NCBI RefSeq assembly: GCF_001598235.1
Contig: NZ_BCYO01000019.1
Location: forward strand, 19,752 to 83,751
Length of the DNA stretch: 64,000 bases
DNA from: Polaromonas jejuensis NBRC 106434
GTDB lineage: Bacteria; Pseudomonadota; Gammaproteobacteria; Burkholderiales; Burkholderiaceae_C
Reading direction: 5' to 3'
Program-made: the position numbers and the translations under genes
The notes under the pieces: generated by a model
What the model saw: only the letters and a program-made list of their open reading frames with translations
Databases searched by the model: none
What the model was told of the DNA's origin: nothing
Part shown: positions 52,506 to 61,203 of the stretch, one piece after another
Position numbering within the stretch: position 1 is the first letter of the stretch
How the letters are laid out: each line of letters opens with the position of its first letter

Positions 52506-53423
52506 TCAGTGCTTTTCCGGAAGCTTGTAGGCCTGCAACGCGTGATTTGGAGACTCTGGGTATTGAAAAGCCAGTTTGCCCGCCTGAACCATGGCTGACA
52601 GGTGCTTGTTGCGCAGGTATTTGAGGTCCTTGCCCAGCAAGGTGGCAAGTTCTTCGCCCCGCAGCGGTTGCCACCCGCACAAATCACGGATGAGCTGGCG
52701 TAAGGCTGTTGCACCCATCCGCTGACCCAGGGCGGGCAACCTTTCCGCCAGTTCTGGCGGCAAAGGTGGTAAGTCCCGCTTACCACCTTCGGACCTCTGC
52801 TTACCACCTTCAGGCAGTTGGTTACCACCTTCAGGTGTCTGCGCATCACCTTCGAGCGGCAATTTCCCCTGCTGTGGGTGCCTGTTGGCCACCTCCACAG
52901 GGTTTGCCAGGGTGTAGTGCGTGCGGCTGCCTGCTCCTTGTTTTTCTAGCAACCCCCGGTCTCGCAGGCGGCGCAGCAGGCTGCTGGCTTGCAGGGTGTC
53001 TAGCTCAGAAAAATCGCGGCAAGCGGTGTTGTCCACCACACCGGTTTCGCGTGCGTAAATCAGCGCCTTGGCTTCTTCGGCTGATAACGTGTCGCCTGCC
53101 AGCGCTTTTAGCCACGCGTAGTCTTCTTCGGTCAGTAGGTGGTGCAAAAACAGCGTGACCTTGAACTCGTTTTTTTGTCGATCAGACGCAAAGTCTGGTA
53201 GTGGCAGCCCTGCGTCATCTGCCAGCCGGCGCATGGTACGTATGCCAGAGCCTTTGGTTTCGGCCCAGTTGATTTCGTGCAGCACGGCGGCAATGGCGGG
53301 ATTGCGCAGCCGCGAACCCGGCGTGCCCAGGCTGGCCATGTCTTTCAAGGAAAAGCCGGGGTTAATAACCTCAAGCCGATTGCTGTAGCGCACGATCTGG
53401 ATGGGGCTGTGGTCCTGGTAGCT
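52506..53423 (-). pseudogene. Truncated ATP-binding/AlbA-type (Schlafen-like) regulator, C-terminal part
   Basis: Read on the minus strand from about 53423, the protein starts within Y-Q-D-H-S-P-I-Q-I-V-R-Y-S-N-R-L-E-V-I-N-P-G, a sequence typical of the middle (HATPase-like) domain of AlbA_2/Schlafen-type regulators once annotated as RecG-like. It continues with K-G-S-G-I-R-T-M-R-R-L-A-D-D-A-G-L-P and winged-helix segments to the stop at 52506. The N-terminal AlbA_2 domain (about 200 or more residues) is missing: homology ends exactly where the second uvrA-end repeat begins. A frame continues into that repeat to 53573 but encodes no family sequence. Near the C-terminus there is a row of five E-G-G-(N/K) units. 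Confidence 0.75.
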
Positions 53424-53540
53424 GCGGCAACCCCGGCGGCCAAGTCGTCGCATCGGCGCCGCCGGAAGCGGTGGTGACACTGGGCACCCACACCGGCCAG
53501 GCGCTCGCGCCGGTGCTGGCGCGGGTTTAGTGATGGTGTT

Positions 53541-53572
53541 GATGCTATCAAATGAATAGCAATCTGCGCTCA
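53541..53572 (+). repeat. Family B hairpin after the second uvrA-end copy
   Basis: GCTATCAAATGAATAGC followed by AATCTGCGC, a clean hairpin with the family B tail. Confidence 0.55.
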
Positions 53573-53717
53573 TGTTGATTGGGCCATGGCCTTAAAAGGC
53601 TTGAAGGTCCGGCTGACGCGGGCGCGACAGGGCTTCAGGTGTTGCCCTGATGTGGCGGGGGCTTGCGTGGCGCATGATGGCGCTTCGCAAGCTGCGACAT
53701 TATTCCTGGAGACTCTT

Positions 53718-54683
53718 ATGCAACGCCGCCATTTATTGCAATCCGCCGCCGCACTGGCGGCCCCAGCCTTGGCCTCTTTCGGCGTGGCGCAGGCCCAAAG
53801 CTTCCCGTCCCGGCCTATCAAACTCCTCGTCGCCTTTCCGGCCGGCGGGCCGACCGACATCACCATGCGCTCGCTGGCCGACAACGCCTCGAAAATCCTC
53901 GGCCAGCCGGTGATTGTGGAAAACAAGCCCGGCGCCGGTGGCACGCTGCCGGCGCAGCAGCTGCAAAGCGCGCAGGCAGACGGCTACACCGTCGCCCAGA
54001 TCCCGCTGGGCGTGTTCCGGCTGGGCTACACCACCAAGATCAACTGGAACCCGGTCAAGGACATCAGCTACATCATCAATGTGACCGGCTACGCCTTCGG
54101 CATCGTGGTGCCGGCCGAAAGCCCGTTCAAGACCTGGGCCGACTTTGTCGCCTATGCCAAGGCCAACCCTGGCAAGCTGACCTATGGCTCCACCGGCACG
54201 CTGACCAGCCCGCACCTGACGACGGAGCTTATCGCGCAGAAGGCGGGCATCGAGCTGCAGCACGTGCCTTACAAGGGCAGCGCCGACCTGATGCTGGCGC
54301 TGGTCAGCGGGCAACTGATGGCCGGCGCCGACAGCACCGGCTTTGCGCCGCAGGTCGAGGCCGGCAAGCTGCGCGTGCTCAACACCTGGGGCGAAAAGCG
54401 GCTGGACAAATTCCCCAACGCGCCCACGCTGAAGGAGCTGGGCTACGACATCGTGCAGAACTCGCCCTTCGGCATAGGCGCGCCCAAGGGCACGCCGCCG
54501 GACGTCGTCAAGCGGCTGCACGATGCCTTCAAGAAGGCGATGGAGGAACCCAGCTATGTCGCAGTGCTGGCCCGCTACGACATGCTGCCCAACTACATGG
54601 GCTCGGCGGACTACACGAAGTTTGCGCAGGACACCGTGGGCCGTGAGAAAGTGCTGATCGACAAGCTGGGGCTGAATAAATAG
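53718..54683 (+). CDS. Tripartite tricarboxylate transporter receptor (Bug/TctC family)
   Basis: A 321-residue periplasmic receptor. The signal peptide (M-Q-R-R-H-L-L-Q-S-A-A-A-L-A and A-Q-A-Q) precedes the Bug signature R-P-I-K-L-L-V-A-F-P-A-G-G-P-T-D and V-E-N-K-P-G-A-G-G-T, and the Y-G-S-T-G-T-L-T-S-P-H-L ligand loop. No TctAB membrane genes are adjacent, as is normal for the many orphan Bug proteins of Burkholderiales. The start ATG 53718 follows TGGAGACTCTT. The ligand (a carboxylate or other small organic molecule) is unknown. Confidence 0.92.
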   Translation: MQRRHLLQSAAALAAPALASFGVAQAQSFPSRPIKLLVAFPAGGPTDITMRSLADNASKILGQPVIVENKPGAGGTLPAQQLQSAQADGYTVAQIPLGVFRLGYTTKINWNPVKDISYIINVTGYAFGIVVPAESPFKTWADFVAYAKANPGKLTYGSTGTLTSPHLTTELIAQKAGIELQHVPYKGSADLMLALVSGQLMAGADSTGFAPQVEAGKLRVLNTWGEKRLDKFPNAPTLKELGYDIVQNSPFGIGAPKGTPPDVVKRLHDAFKKAMEEPSYVAVLARYDMLPNYMGSADYTKFAQDTVGREKVLIDKLGLNK

Positions 54684-54685
54684 CA

Positions 54686-54776
54686 CACCCCTATCGGGCT
54701 CACTGCGTGTAGCCCTTTTCCCCTTGCAGGGGACGGCGCCTGCGGCCCGGCTAAGCCGGTTCCGCGGCCCCCGCTG
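54686..54776 (+). repeat. GC-rich repeat, family A tail variant
   Basis: CACTGCGTGTAGCCC, CCCCTTGCAGGGGACGGCGC and the tail CTGCGGCCCGGCTAAGCCGG with TTCCGCGGCCCC. The tail is shared with 9271-9375. It separates two convergent genes. Confidence 0.7.
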
Positions 54777-54777
54777 A

Positions 54778-55356
54778 TCAGGCAGAGCCGTTCGGGTTTG
54801 CCAGCACGAACAGCTCGTCGGCCAGCTGGTCGGCCAGGCCCGGCTGGACGCCGGAGCCAAAAATCAACCGATAGATGATGGGGGCCATCATGTGGTCCAG
54901 CACCTGCTGCACGCTGGGTGCGGCGTCGCCGCGCGCCTGGGCCCGATTCACCAGCACGGTGGCTTCGGCGCGGCGGTTTTTCAGGCAGTTGGTGTCTTCC
55001 GAGCCGGCCAGCGCGGCCGCAGCCTTCAGCAGCGAGGTGTTGCCGGCCTTGTTGAGGTGGGTGATCAGCTCCCGGGCCCAGGCCGCGAGCTCGCCTTTCA
55101 AGTCCCCCGTCTCGGGCAGGGGGCGGCTCGGGTCCAGCCGCTGTGTCGCGGTTTCGCCCAGCAGGCCGTTCACGTCGCCCCAGCGCCGGTAAATGCTGGA
55201 GGCGCTGACGCCGGCGCGCTCCGCTACGGCCGGCACGGTGACCTTGTCGCGGCCTTCCTGGGCAATCAGTTCTTCCAGCGCCTTGCGCACCACGGTTTGC
55301 ACCTGGGCGCTGCGGCCGCCGGGGCGTTTGATCTGGGGTGTCAGGGGGGTGTTCAT
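54778..55356 (-). CDS. TetR-family transcriptional regulator
   Basis: A 192-residue TetR repressor. The N-terminal helix-turn-helix is visible (V-P-A-V-A-E-R-A-G-V-S-A-S-S-I-Y-R-R-W-G) and the rest is the helical ligand domain. It is divergent from the MFS transporter at 55460 and separated by a 103-base region containing two inverted copies of a spaced motif, so it most likely represses that exporter and itself. Confidence 0.9.
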   Translation of the reverse strand: MNTPLTPQIKRPGGRSAQVQTVVRKALEELIAQEGRDKVTVPAVAERAGVSASSIYRRWGDVNGLLGETATQRLDPSRPLPETGDLKGELAAWARELITHLNKAGNTSLLKAAAALAGSEDTNCLKNRRAEATVLVNRAQARGDAAPSVQQVLDHMMAPIIYRLIFGSGVQPGLADQLADELFVLANPNGSA

Positions 55357-55369
55357 GCGTTGATTTTAG

Positions 55370-55442
55370 CTTAAAGCAACGATGTTTGCGTTAATTTTAA
55401 ACTGAGCGTAGAATTCACAAACGCAAATAAATTCGCTTTAAG
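55370..55442. promoter_or_regulatory. Paired inverted operator between tetR-type and MFS genes
   Basis: CTTAAAGC-N7-TTTGCGTT at 55370-55392 and its inverse AACGCAAA-N7-GCTTTAAG at 55420-55442 form two sites of the same design in opposite orientation. They lie 14 bases from the TetR start and 18 from the MFS start, as expected for operators that repress both genes. Confidence 0.68.
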
Positions 55443-55459
55443 AAAGTCGAGCGTTTCCC

Positions 55460-56713
55460 ATGACTGCATCTACCGCCACCTCTTCGGAGTCCTCTTCCGC
55501 CACTCCCGCCATGTCCACACGCTGGCGGCTGCCGCCCGCGGCCGCCTTCCCGCTGCTGGCAATCCTGTTGTTCGCATTTTTCGTGGCGGGCAGCGCGCCT
55601 TCGCCGCTGTTTGTCGTGTTCCAGCAGCAATGGGGCTTTTCGCCGGCGTTGCTGACGGTGGCCTTTGCGATCTACGCGATTGCGCTGCTGGCCTCGCTGC
55701 TGGTGGCCGGCTCGCTGTCCGACCACGTCGGCCGGCGGCCCGTGGTGTTTGCCGCCTTGCTGCTGCAGGCCGGCGCGATGCTGACCTTTTTGCTGGCCGA
55801 GGGCGTAGGCGGCATCATCGCGGCGCGCATCGTCCAGGGCATTGCGACCGGCATGGTCAGCGGCGCGCTGACGGCGGCGGTGGTGGAAGCGGCCCCGGCT
55901 GCGCAAAAACGGCTGGGCGCGATGATAGGCAGCGTCTCGCCACTGGCGGGCCTGGCTGTGGGTGCGCTGCTGACCGGCATCGCCGTGAAGCTTGCTCTGC
56001 ACCCGGTGCCGCTGGTGTTCGGTGTGCTGGCCGCCATCTGCGTGACGGGTGCCGTGGCCACGCTGTTTCTCCCTGAAAGCGTCACACCGCGCCCCGGCGC
56101 GCTGGCCTCGCTGGTGCCGCGCATTTCGGTGCCGGTGCAGGCACGTGCTGAATTTGTGCGCGGCGTGCCGACGATGGTGGCGGTGTGGTCCTTCGCGGGC
56201 CTGTACCTGTCGCTGGTGCCTTCCGTGCTGCAGCAAATCTTCGGCATTCACAACGGCATCGTCAACGGCCTCGCCATTGCGACCTTTTTCGGCCTGGGCG
56301 CCGTTGCGCCGACCTTGCTCAGGCGCCTGCCGCCTGTGCGCATGAGCGCCTTGGGCATGAGTTTGCTTGCCGTGGGCGCAGGCCTGGTGGCCGTGTCGCT
56401 GGCCACCCATTCCGTGGCCCTGTTTTTTGCGGGAACGGCGCTGGCCGGTTTCGGCGGCGGCTCGGCTTTCTCCGCACAGGTGCAGACACTGGCCCCGCTG
56501 GCGCAGCCGCATCAGCGGGCCGAGCTGTTTGCAGCGCTGTACGCCACCAGCTACCTGGCCTTCAGCGTGCCAGCCATGCTGGCCGGCCGGCTGATCGCAC
56601 CGCTGGGCCTGCCGGCCACGGTGGAGGGTTACGCCACGCTGGTGCTGGCGGTGGCCGGCCTGGGCGCCTGGCTGCGCTGGTCGTCGCTGCGCCGCGCGGG
56701 CACGCCGGCCTAG
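55460..56713 (+). CDS. MFS transporter (drug/metabolite efflux type)
   Basis: A 417-residue transporter with 12 predicted helices. Motif A appears as G-S-L-S-D-H-V-G-R-R-P-V, typical of DHA-type proton antiporters. A Thr/Ser/Ala-rich stretch of about 25 residues precedes the first helix. It is divergent from a TetR repressor, a common setup for inducible export. The substrate is unknown. Confidence 0.9.
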   Translation: MTASTATSSESSSATPAMSTRWRLPPAAAFPLLAILLFAFFVAGSAPSPLFVVFQQQWGFSPALLTVAFAIYAIALLASLLVAGSLSDHVGRRPVVFAALLLQAGAMLTFLLAEGVGGIIAARIVQGIATGMVSGALTAAVVEAAPAAQKRLGAMIGSVSPLAGLAVGALLTGIAVKLALHPVPLVFGVLAAICVTGAVATLFLPESVTPRPGALASLVPRISVPVQARAEFVRGVPTMVAVWSFAGLYLSLVPSVLQQIFGIHNGIVNGLAIATFFGLGAVAPTLLRRLPPVRMSALGMSLLAVGAGLVAVSLATHSVALFFAGTALAGFGGGSAFSAQVQTLAPLAQPHQRAELFAALYATSYLAFSVPAMLAGRLIAPLGLPATVEGYATLVLAVAGLGAWLRWSSLRRAGTPA

Positions 56714-57519
56714 AGCAGGGCGCGCGCCACTTCGGTGAAGCCCGCGCCGCGCTCGCCGCGCGTCACATAACGCGGCAGGTGCGCCAGCTGCGGCACGAAG
56801 CGCGCAATATTGGCCACGCCCACGCTGTTGGCAAAGGTCTTGAACATCAGCTGGTCGTTGGTCGAGTCGCCGATGTAAACCCAGCGCTCAAGCTCGGCAT
56901 CCAGGTCGCGTTGCCAGAGTTCGCGGACGATCCAGCGCGCGCCTTCGAGCTTGTTGTGGCCGCCGTACCAGCCGTTGATGTGGATGCTGCTCACGGTGGC
57001 GTGCATGCCCTCGCGGGTCATGAGCGCCACGACGGCCGCAATCTGCGCTTCGCTCAGGCGCGCAAACTCGCTGTGGTCAATCGCAATGTCGGTTTCACGG
57101 CCCGGCGAGTCGGCGGCGCGCTGCGCGCCGGGTATCTCGCGCTCGATGCGCTGCAGCACCTGGTGCATCCGGCCATAGTGGGCGGCCCGTGTTGCCGCGT
57201 CCTGCTGGTACAGTTTTGATAGCGCCTTGCGACCGTCCCCATTGGGCTGCAGCGCATTGTCGCGTTGAGGGACCAGTGCGACGGCGCCGTTTTCCGCCAC
57301 GATGGCATCGACCGGCCAGCGGGCGGCGAAGGGCTCGCTCCAGCCCATAGGCCGCCCGGTGATGGCCACCACCTGCAGGCCGGCGGCCTTCAGCTCGGCC
57401 AGGGCCTGCAGCGCATCGGGCGTGATGGCGCCTTCGGTGGTCAGGGTGTCGTCAATGTCGGTGAAGACGCCGGTGATGGCGCGGCGCTCGGCTGCCGGCC
57501 AGCTGTTCAGTTCTTGCAT
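56710..57519 (-). CDS. HAD-IIB phosphatase (mannosyl-3-phosphoglycerate/sucrose phosphatase-like)
   Basis: A 269-residue Cof-type HAD hydrolase. It has motif I F-T-D-I-D-D-T-L-T, motif II I-T-G-R-P, and motif IV G-D-S-T-N-D, all of the IIB subclass. The start M-Q-E-L-N-S-W (ATG at 57519) is preferred; the frame extends upstream into the ahcY leader. The stop overlaps the end of the convergent MFS gene by four bases. Substrate unknown, probably a phosphorylated sugar or cofactor. Confidence 0.87.
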   Translation of the reverse strand: MQELNSWPAAERRAITGVFTDIDDTLTTEGAITPDALQALAELKAAGLQVVAITGRPMGWSEPFAARWPVDAIVAENGAVALVPQRDNALQPNGDGRKALSKLYQQDAATRAAHYGRMHQVLQRIEREIPGAQRAADSPGRETDIAIDHSEFARLSEAQIAAVVALMTREGMHATVSSIHINGWYGGHNKLEGARWIVRELWQRDLDAELERWVYIGDSTNDQLMFKTFANSVGVANIARFVPQLAHLPRYVTRGERGAGFTEVARALL

Positions 57520-57572
57520 CGTGAAATTTTCGCACGGGCACTGCGGCGCTGGCGCGGCGGCAACGGGTTCGG

Positions 57573-57578
57573 TACAAT
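57573..57578 (+). promoter_or_regulatory. Likely -10 element of the ahcY promoter
   Basis: TACAAT lies 9 bases before the first base of the SAH riboswitch, as expected if transcription starts at about 57585. No good -35 match is seen 17 bases upstream. Confidence 0.5.
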
Positions 57579-57586
57579 AGCGGCTT

Positions 57587-57655
57587 CCTGAGGAGCGTTG
57601 CAAGCCACACCACGTGGACCAGGCTCAGGACTTCATTGCAACCACGCTCACCCGC
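57587..57655 (+). ncRNA. S-adenosylhomocysteine (SAH) riboswitch
   Basis: CCTGAG (57587-57592) pairs with CTCAGG (57624-57629), and the sequence GAGCGTTGCAA directly after the first arm can pair with TTGCAACCACGCTC (57636-57649), the pseudoknot layout of the SAH riboswitch. The conserved cores GAGGAGCG-TTGCA, CCAGGCTC and GCAACCACGCTCAC are present. It lies in the 5' leader of ahcY, the typical target, and would switch on expression when SAH accumulates. Confidence 0.87.
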
Positions 57656-57754
57656 ATGTGCTCTCCAGCCGGGTGAATGACTGAATTCCCCATCCCCTGA
57701 AGGCCGTGCCCGTGGCGATTTTGCCCAGTTGACGTTTGAAATTTGGAGAACCGT

Positions 57755-59185
57755 ATGAGCGCCGTCTTGAAGCCTTCCACCGATCACATCATTGCCGACC
57801 TTTCGCTTGCCGCCTGGGGCCGCAAGGAACTGAACATCGCCCAGACCGAAATGCCTGGCCTGATGGCCATCCGCGAAGAATTCGCCAAGGCCCAGCCGCT
57901 GAAGGGCGCGCGCATCACCGGCTCGCTGCACATGACGATCCAGACCGGCGTGCTGATCGAAACCCTGCAGGCACTCGGCGCCGACGTGCGCTGGGCTTCG
58001 TGCAACATCTTTTCAACGCAAGACCACGCCGCCGCCGCCATTGCCGCGGCCGGCACGCCGGTGTTCGCCATCAAGGGCGAAACCCTGGCCGACTACTGGG
58101 ACTACACCCACCGCATCTTTGAATTCAGCGGCGCCAAGGGCACGCCCGAAGAAGGCCCCAACATGATCCTGGACGACGGCGGCGATGCCACGCTGCTGAT
58201 GCACCTGGGCAGCAAGGCCGAAAAGGACGCCAGCCTGATTTCCAAGCCGACCAGCGAAGAAGAGATCTGCCTGTTTAACGCCATCAAGGCCAAGCTGGCG
58301 CAAGACCCGACCTGGTACAGCCGCCGCCTGAAAAACATCATCGGCGTGACCGAAGAAACCACCACCGGCGTGCTGCGCTTGAACGAAATGTCGGCCAAGG
58401 GCACCTTGGCCCTGCGCGCCATCAACGTCAATGACTCGGTGACCAAGTCCAAGTTCGACAACCTGTATGGCTGCCGCGAATCGCTGGTCGACGCCATCAA
58501 GCGCGCCACCGACGTGATGGTGGCCGGCAAGGTCGCCTGCGTGGCCGGTTACGGTGACGTGGGCAAGGGCTCGGCCCAGGCCCTGCGCGCTCTGAGCGCT
58601 CAGGTGTGGGTGACCGAGATCGACCCCATCAACGCCCTGCAGGCCGCGATGGAAGGCTACAAGGTCGTGACCATGGAATACGCCGCCGACAAGGCCGATA
58701 TTTTCGTGTCCGCCACCGGCAACAAGAACGTCATCACCTATGACCACATGGCCAAGATGAAAGACCAGGCCATCGTCTGCAACATCGGCCATTTCGACAA
58801 TGAGATCGACGTGGCGTCGCTGGAGAAATGCACCTGGGAAGAGATCAAACCGCAAGTCGACCACGTGATCTTCCCTGACGGCAAGCGCATCATCCTGCTG
58901 GCCAAGGGCCGCCTGGTCAACCTGGGTTGCGGCACCGGCCACCCCAGCTTCGTGATGTCGTCCAGCTTTGCCAACCAGACGATTGCGCAGATCGAACTGT
59001 TCACCAAACAGGCCGACTACGAAGTGGGCAAGGTTTACGTGCTGCCCAAGCACCTCGATGAAAAAGTGGCGCGCTTGCACCTGAAGAAAGTCGGCGCGAT
59101 GCTGACCGAACTGAGCGACGAGCAGGCGGCTTACATTGGTGTGTCGAAAGCCGGCCCCTACAAAGCCAACACCTATCGCTATTAA
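57755..59185 (+). CDS. ahcY: Adenosylhomocysteinase
   Basis: A 476-residue NAD-dependent hydrolase that splits S-adenosylhomocysteine to adenosine and homocysteine, clearing the product of methyl transfer reactions. Signatures are [14 protein letters not shown] and the NAD-binding G-Y-G-D-V-G-K-G. The C-terminus [12 protein letters not shown] is classical. ATG 57755 follows TTGGAGAAC; an upstream TTG is inside the ribosome-binding region. A SAH riboswitch precedes it, and tlyA and metF follow. Confidence 0.97.
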   Translation: MSAVLKPSTDHIIADLSLAAWGRKELNIAQTEMPGLMAIREEFAKAQPLKGARITGSLHMTIQTGVLIETLQALGADVRWASCNIFSTQDHAAAAIAAAGTPVFAIKGETLADYWDYTHRIFEFSGAKGTPEEGPNMILDDGGDATLLMHLGSKAEKDASLISKPTSEEEICLFNAIKAKLAQDPTWYSRRLKNIIGVTEETTTGVLRLNEMSAKGTLALRAINVNDSVTKSKFDNLYGCRESLVDAIKRATDVMVAGKVACVAGYGDVGKGSAQALRALSAQVWVTEIDPINALQAAMEGYKVVTMEYAADKADIFVSATGNKNVITYDHMAKMKDQAIVCNIGHFDNEIDVASLEKCTWEEIKPQVDHVIFPDGKRIILLAKGRLVNLGCGTGHPSFVMSSSFANQTIAQIELFTKQADYEVGKVYVLPKHLDEKVARLHLKKVGAMLTELSDEQAAYIGVSKAGPYKANTYRY

Positions 59186-59225
59186 GGCGACTGCGCGACC
59201 CGATAGCGGCGTTGCGGGTCCTGGT

Positions 59226-59324
59226 CAGGCAATCCTCATGCACCTCAAGTGCATTCCGGTTGCCCGCCGCCCGCGCCTTGCTCTCGGGGCGCTCGCTACG
59301 CCCTGGGGGCCGTTGAATTGCCTG
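59226..59324 (+). promoter_or_regulatory. Structured leader of the tlyA-type gene
   Basis: CAGGCAAT (59226-59233) is complementary to ATTGCCTG (59317-59324), which abuts the GGAG ribosome-binding site of the next gene. Between them lie ATGCAC/GTGCAT (loop CTCAA) and a GC-rich part. The outer pairing could occlude the ribosome-binding site. Confidence 0.4.
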
Positions 59325-59334
59325 GAGACTACTT

Positions 59335-60327
59335 TTGCGTGCTGATCTTTTCCTCGTCGAACACGGCCATGCCGCGACCCGTTCCCAGGCCCAGCGCCTG
59401 ATCGCTTCGGGGGTGCAATGGCGTGTGGAAGAGGGGGGCGCCTGGAAGAAGGTGGCCAAGAACGGTGACGAGATTCCCGATGCGGCCGAGCTGCAGCTGC
59501 TGGACACCACCGAGGCCAAATACATTTCGCGCGGTGGGCTGAAGCTGGAGGGCGCGCTGAAAAGCACCGGCCTCAGCATCAGCGGCTTGCGCTGCATGGA
59601 TATTGGCCAGTCCACCGGCGGCTTTACCGACTGCCTGCTGCAGCACGGTGCCGTGCAGGTCGTGGGTGTGGATGTGGGCCACGGCCAGCTGCACCCCAGC
59701 CTGCGCAGTGACCCGCGCGTGGTGTGCATAGAGGGCGTCAATGCGAGGTCCATGACGGCCATGGATTTGGTCGCCGGTCACGCCCATGAGGCGGGGGCTG
59801 ACGATGGATTCGATGCCGATGGCGAGCCGGAAGAAGACATTCCGCTCGAAGCCAATTTCGACTTCCTGACCGGCGATCTATCCTTCATTTCGCTCACGCT
59901 GGTACTGCCGGCCGTGGTACGCCTGCTCAAGCCGGGCGGCGATCTGCTGATGCTGGTCAAACCGCAGTTTGAACTGCAGCCCGGCCAGATCGGCAAGGGC
60001 GGCATTGTCCGCGAAGCCGCACTGTTTGAATTTGTGGAAAAACGCCTGCGCGACACCTGCGCTACGCTGGGGCTGGACGTGAAAGCCTGGCTGGCGTCGC
60101 CGATTGACGGCGGTGACGGCAACCGCGAGTTTTTCATCCATGCCATCAAGGGCCGTGACGTTGCTGGCGAAGACACGCCGCTGCCCGCTGCGCCGCAGCG
60201 CAAGGTGCCCAAGCGCCTGCCGCGCGCCGCCTCGCGTGAGCCGCATGAAGATCCCGAAGCCGCGCACGCAGGCCAGCCCGGCCCGGCACGCAGCAAGCGG
60301 CGCGACAAAAAAGCCGAAGACCACTGA
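59335..60327 (+). CDS. TlyA-family 2'-O-methyltransferase (rRNA)
   Basis: A 330-residue SAM-dependent methyltransferase. The N-terminus is an S4 RNA-binding domain (R-A-D-L-F-L-V-E-H-G and A-Q-R-L-I-A-S-G), followed by an FtsJ-type methyltransferase domain (D-I-G-Q-S-T-G-G-F-T-D-C and V-D-V-G-H-G-Q-L). TlyA methylates cytidines in 16S/23S rRNA in actinobacteria; the activity in this lineage is inferred. The C-terminal 40 residues are basic and Pro/Ala rich. The start is TTG at 59335, 8 bases after GGAG. It sits between ahcY and metF, linking methylation use with recycling. Confidence 0.87.
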   Translation: MRADLFLVEHGHAATRSQAQRLIASGVQWRVEEGGAWKKVAKNGDEIPDAAELQLLDTTEAKYISRGGLKLEGALKSTGLSISGLRCMDIGQSTGGFTDCLLQHGAVQVVGVDVGHGQLHPSLRSDPRVVCIEGVNARSMTAMDLVAGHAHEAGADDGFDADGEPEEDIPLEANFDFLTGDLSFISLTLVLPAVVRLLKPGGDLLMLVKPQFELQPGQIGKGGIVREAALFEFVEKRLRDTCATLGLDVKAWLASPIDGGDGNREFFIHAIKGRDVAGEDTPLPAAPQRKVPKRLPRAASREPHEDPEAAHAGQPGPARSKRRDKKAEDH

Positions 60328-60346
60328 AGAACGATAGAGACCCGCG

Positions 60347-61177
60347 ATGAATCTTCCGATCAGCTTTGAATTCTTTCCCCCGAAAACGCCCGAAGGCGCC
60401 GAGAAGTTGCGGCTGACGCGCCAGGCCCTGTACGCGCACCAGCCCGAGTTCTGCTCCGTGACCTTTGGCGCGGGCGGCTCGACGCAGGAGGGCACCTTTG
60501 GCACCGTCAAGGAAATTCTGGACGAAGGGGTGGAGGCGGCCTGCCATTTCTCCTGCGTGGGCGCCACCAAGGCCACGGTGCGCCAGCAGCTGGCCGCCCT
60601 GCAGGCCATGGGCGTGAAGCGCCTGGTGGCGCTGCGCGGCGACCTGCCCAGCGGCTATGGCATGGGCGGCGAATTTCATTACGCCAGCGACCTGGTGGCC
60701 TTTATCCGCGCCGAAACCGGCGATGCCTTCCGCATGGAAGTGGCGGCCTACCCTGAGATTCACCCGCAGGCCAAGTCGGCCGATGCCGACCTGCAGGCTT
60801 TTGCCACCAAGGTCAGGGCCGGGGCCAATTCGGCCATCACCCAGTATTTCTTCAATGCGGACGCCTATTTCCGCTTTGTCGATGATGTGCGGCGGCTGGG
60901 CCTTGACGTGCCGGTGGTGCCCGGCATCATGCCGATCACCAGCTCGACGCAGCTGATGCGCTTTTCCGACGCCTGCGGCGCCGAGATTCCGCGCTGGATT
61001 CGGCTGCGCCTGCAGGGTTATGGCGATGACACGGCCTCCATCAAGAGCTTTGGCCTGGACGTGGTCACCGCGCTGTGCGAGCAGCTGTGCGCGGCCGGCG
61101 TGCCCGGCATGCATTTCTACACCATGAACCAGGCGGGGGCGACGACGGAGATCATTCGCCGCCTGAATCTGGCCTGA
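60347..61177 (+). CDS. metF: 5,10-methylenetetrahydrofolate reductase
   Basis: A 276-residue FAD-dependent TIM-barrel enzyme making 5-methyl-THF for methionine synthesis. Family features are F-E-F-F-P-P-K at the N-terminus, T-F-G-A-G-G-S-T, L-R-G-D, and the Q-Y-F-F-N-A-D-A-Y motif. Length is normal. It follows the TlyA-type gene by 19 bases and together with ahcY forms an activated-methyl-cycle set, so the SAH riboswitch may affect it by read-through. Confidence 0.95.
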   Translation: MNLPISFEFFPPKTPEGAEKLRLTRQALYAHQPEFCSVTFGAGGSTQEGTFGTVKEILDEGVEAACHFSCVGATKATVRQQLAALQAMGVKRLVALRGDLPSGYGMGGEFHYASDLVAFIRAETGDAFRMEVAAYPEIHPQAKSADADLQAFATKVRAGANSAITQYFFNADAYFRFVDDVRRLGLDVPVVPGIMPITSSTQLMRFSDACGAEIPRWIRLRLQGYGDDTASIKSFGLDVVTALCEQLCAAGVPGMHFYTMNQAGATTEIIRRLNLA

Positions 61178-61203
61178 GTCCGGTCGGATAGCGGGCGGAC
61201 TCC

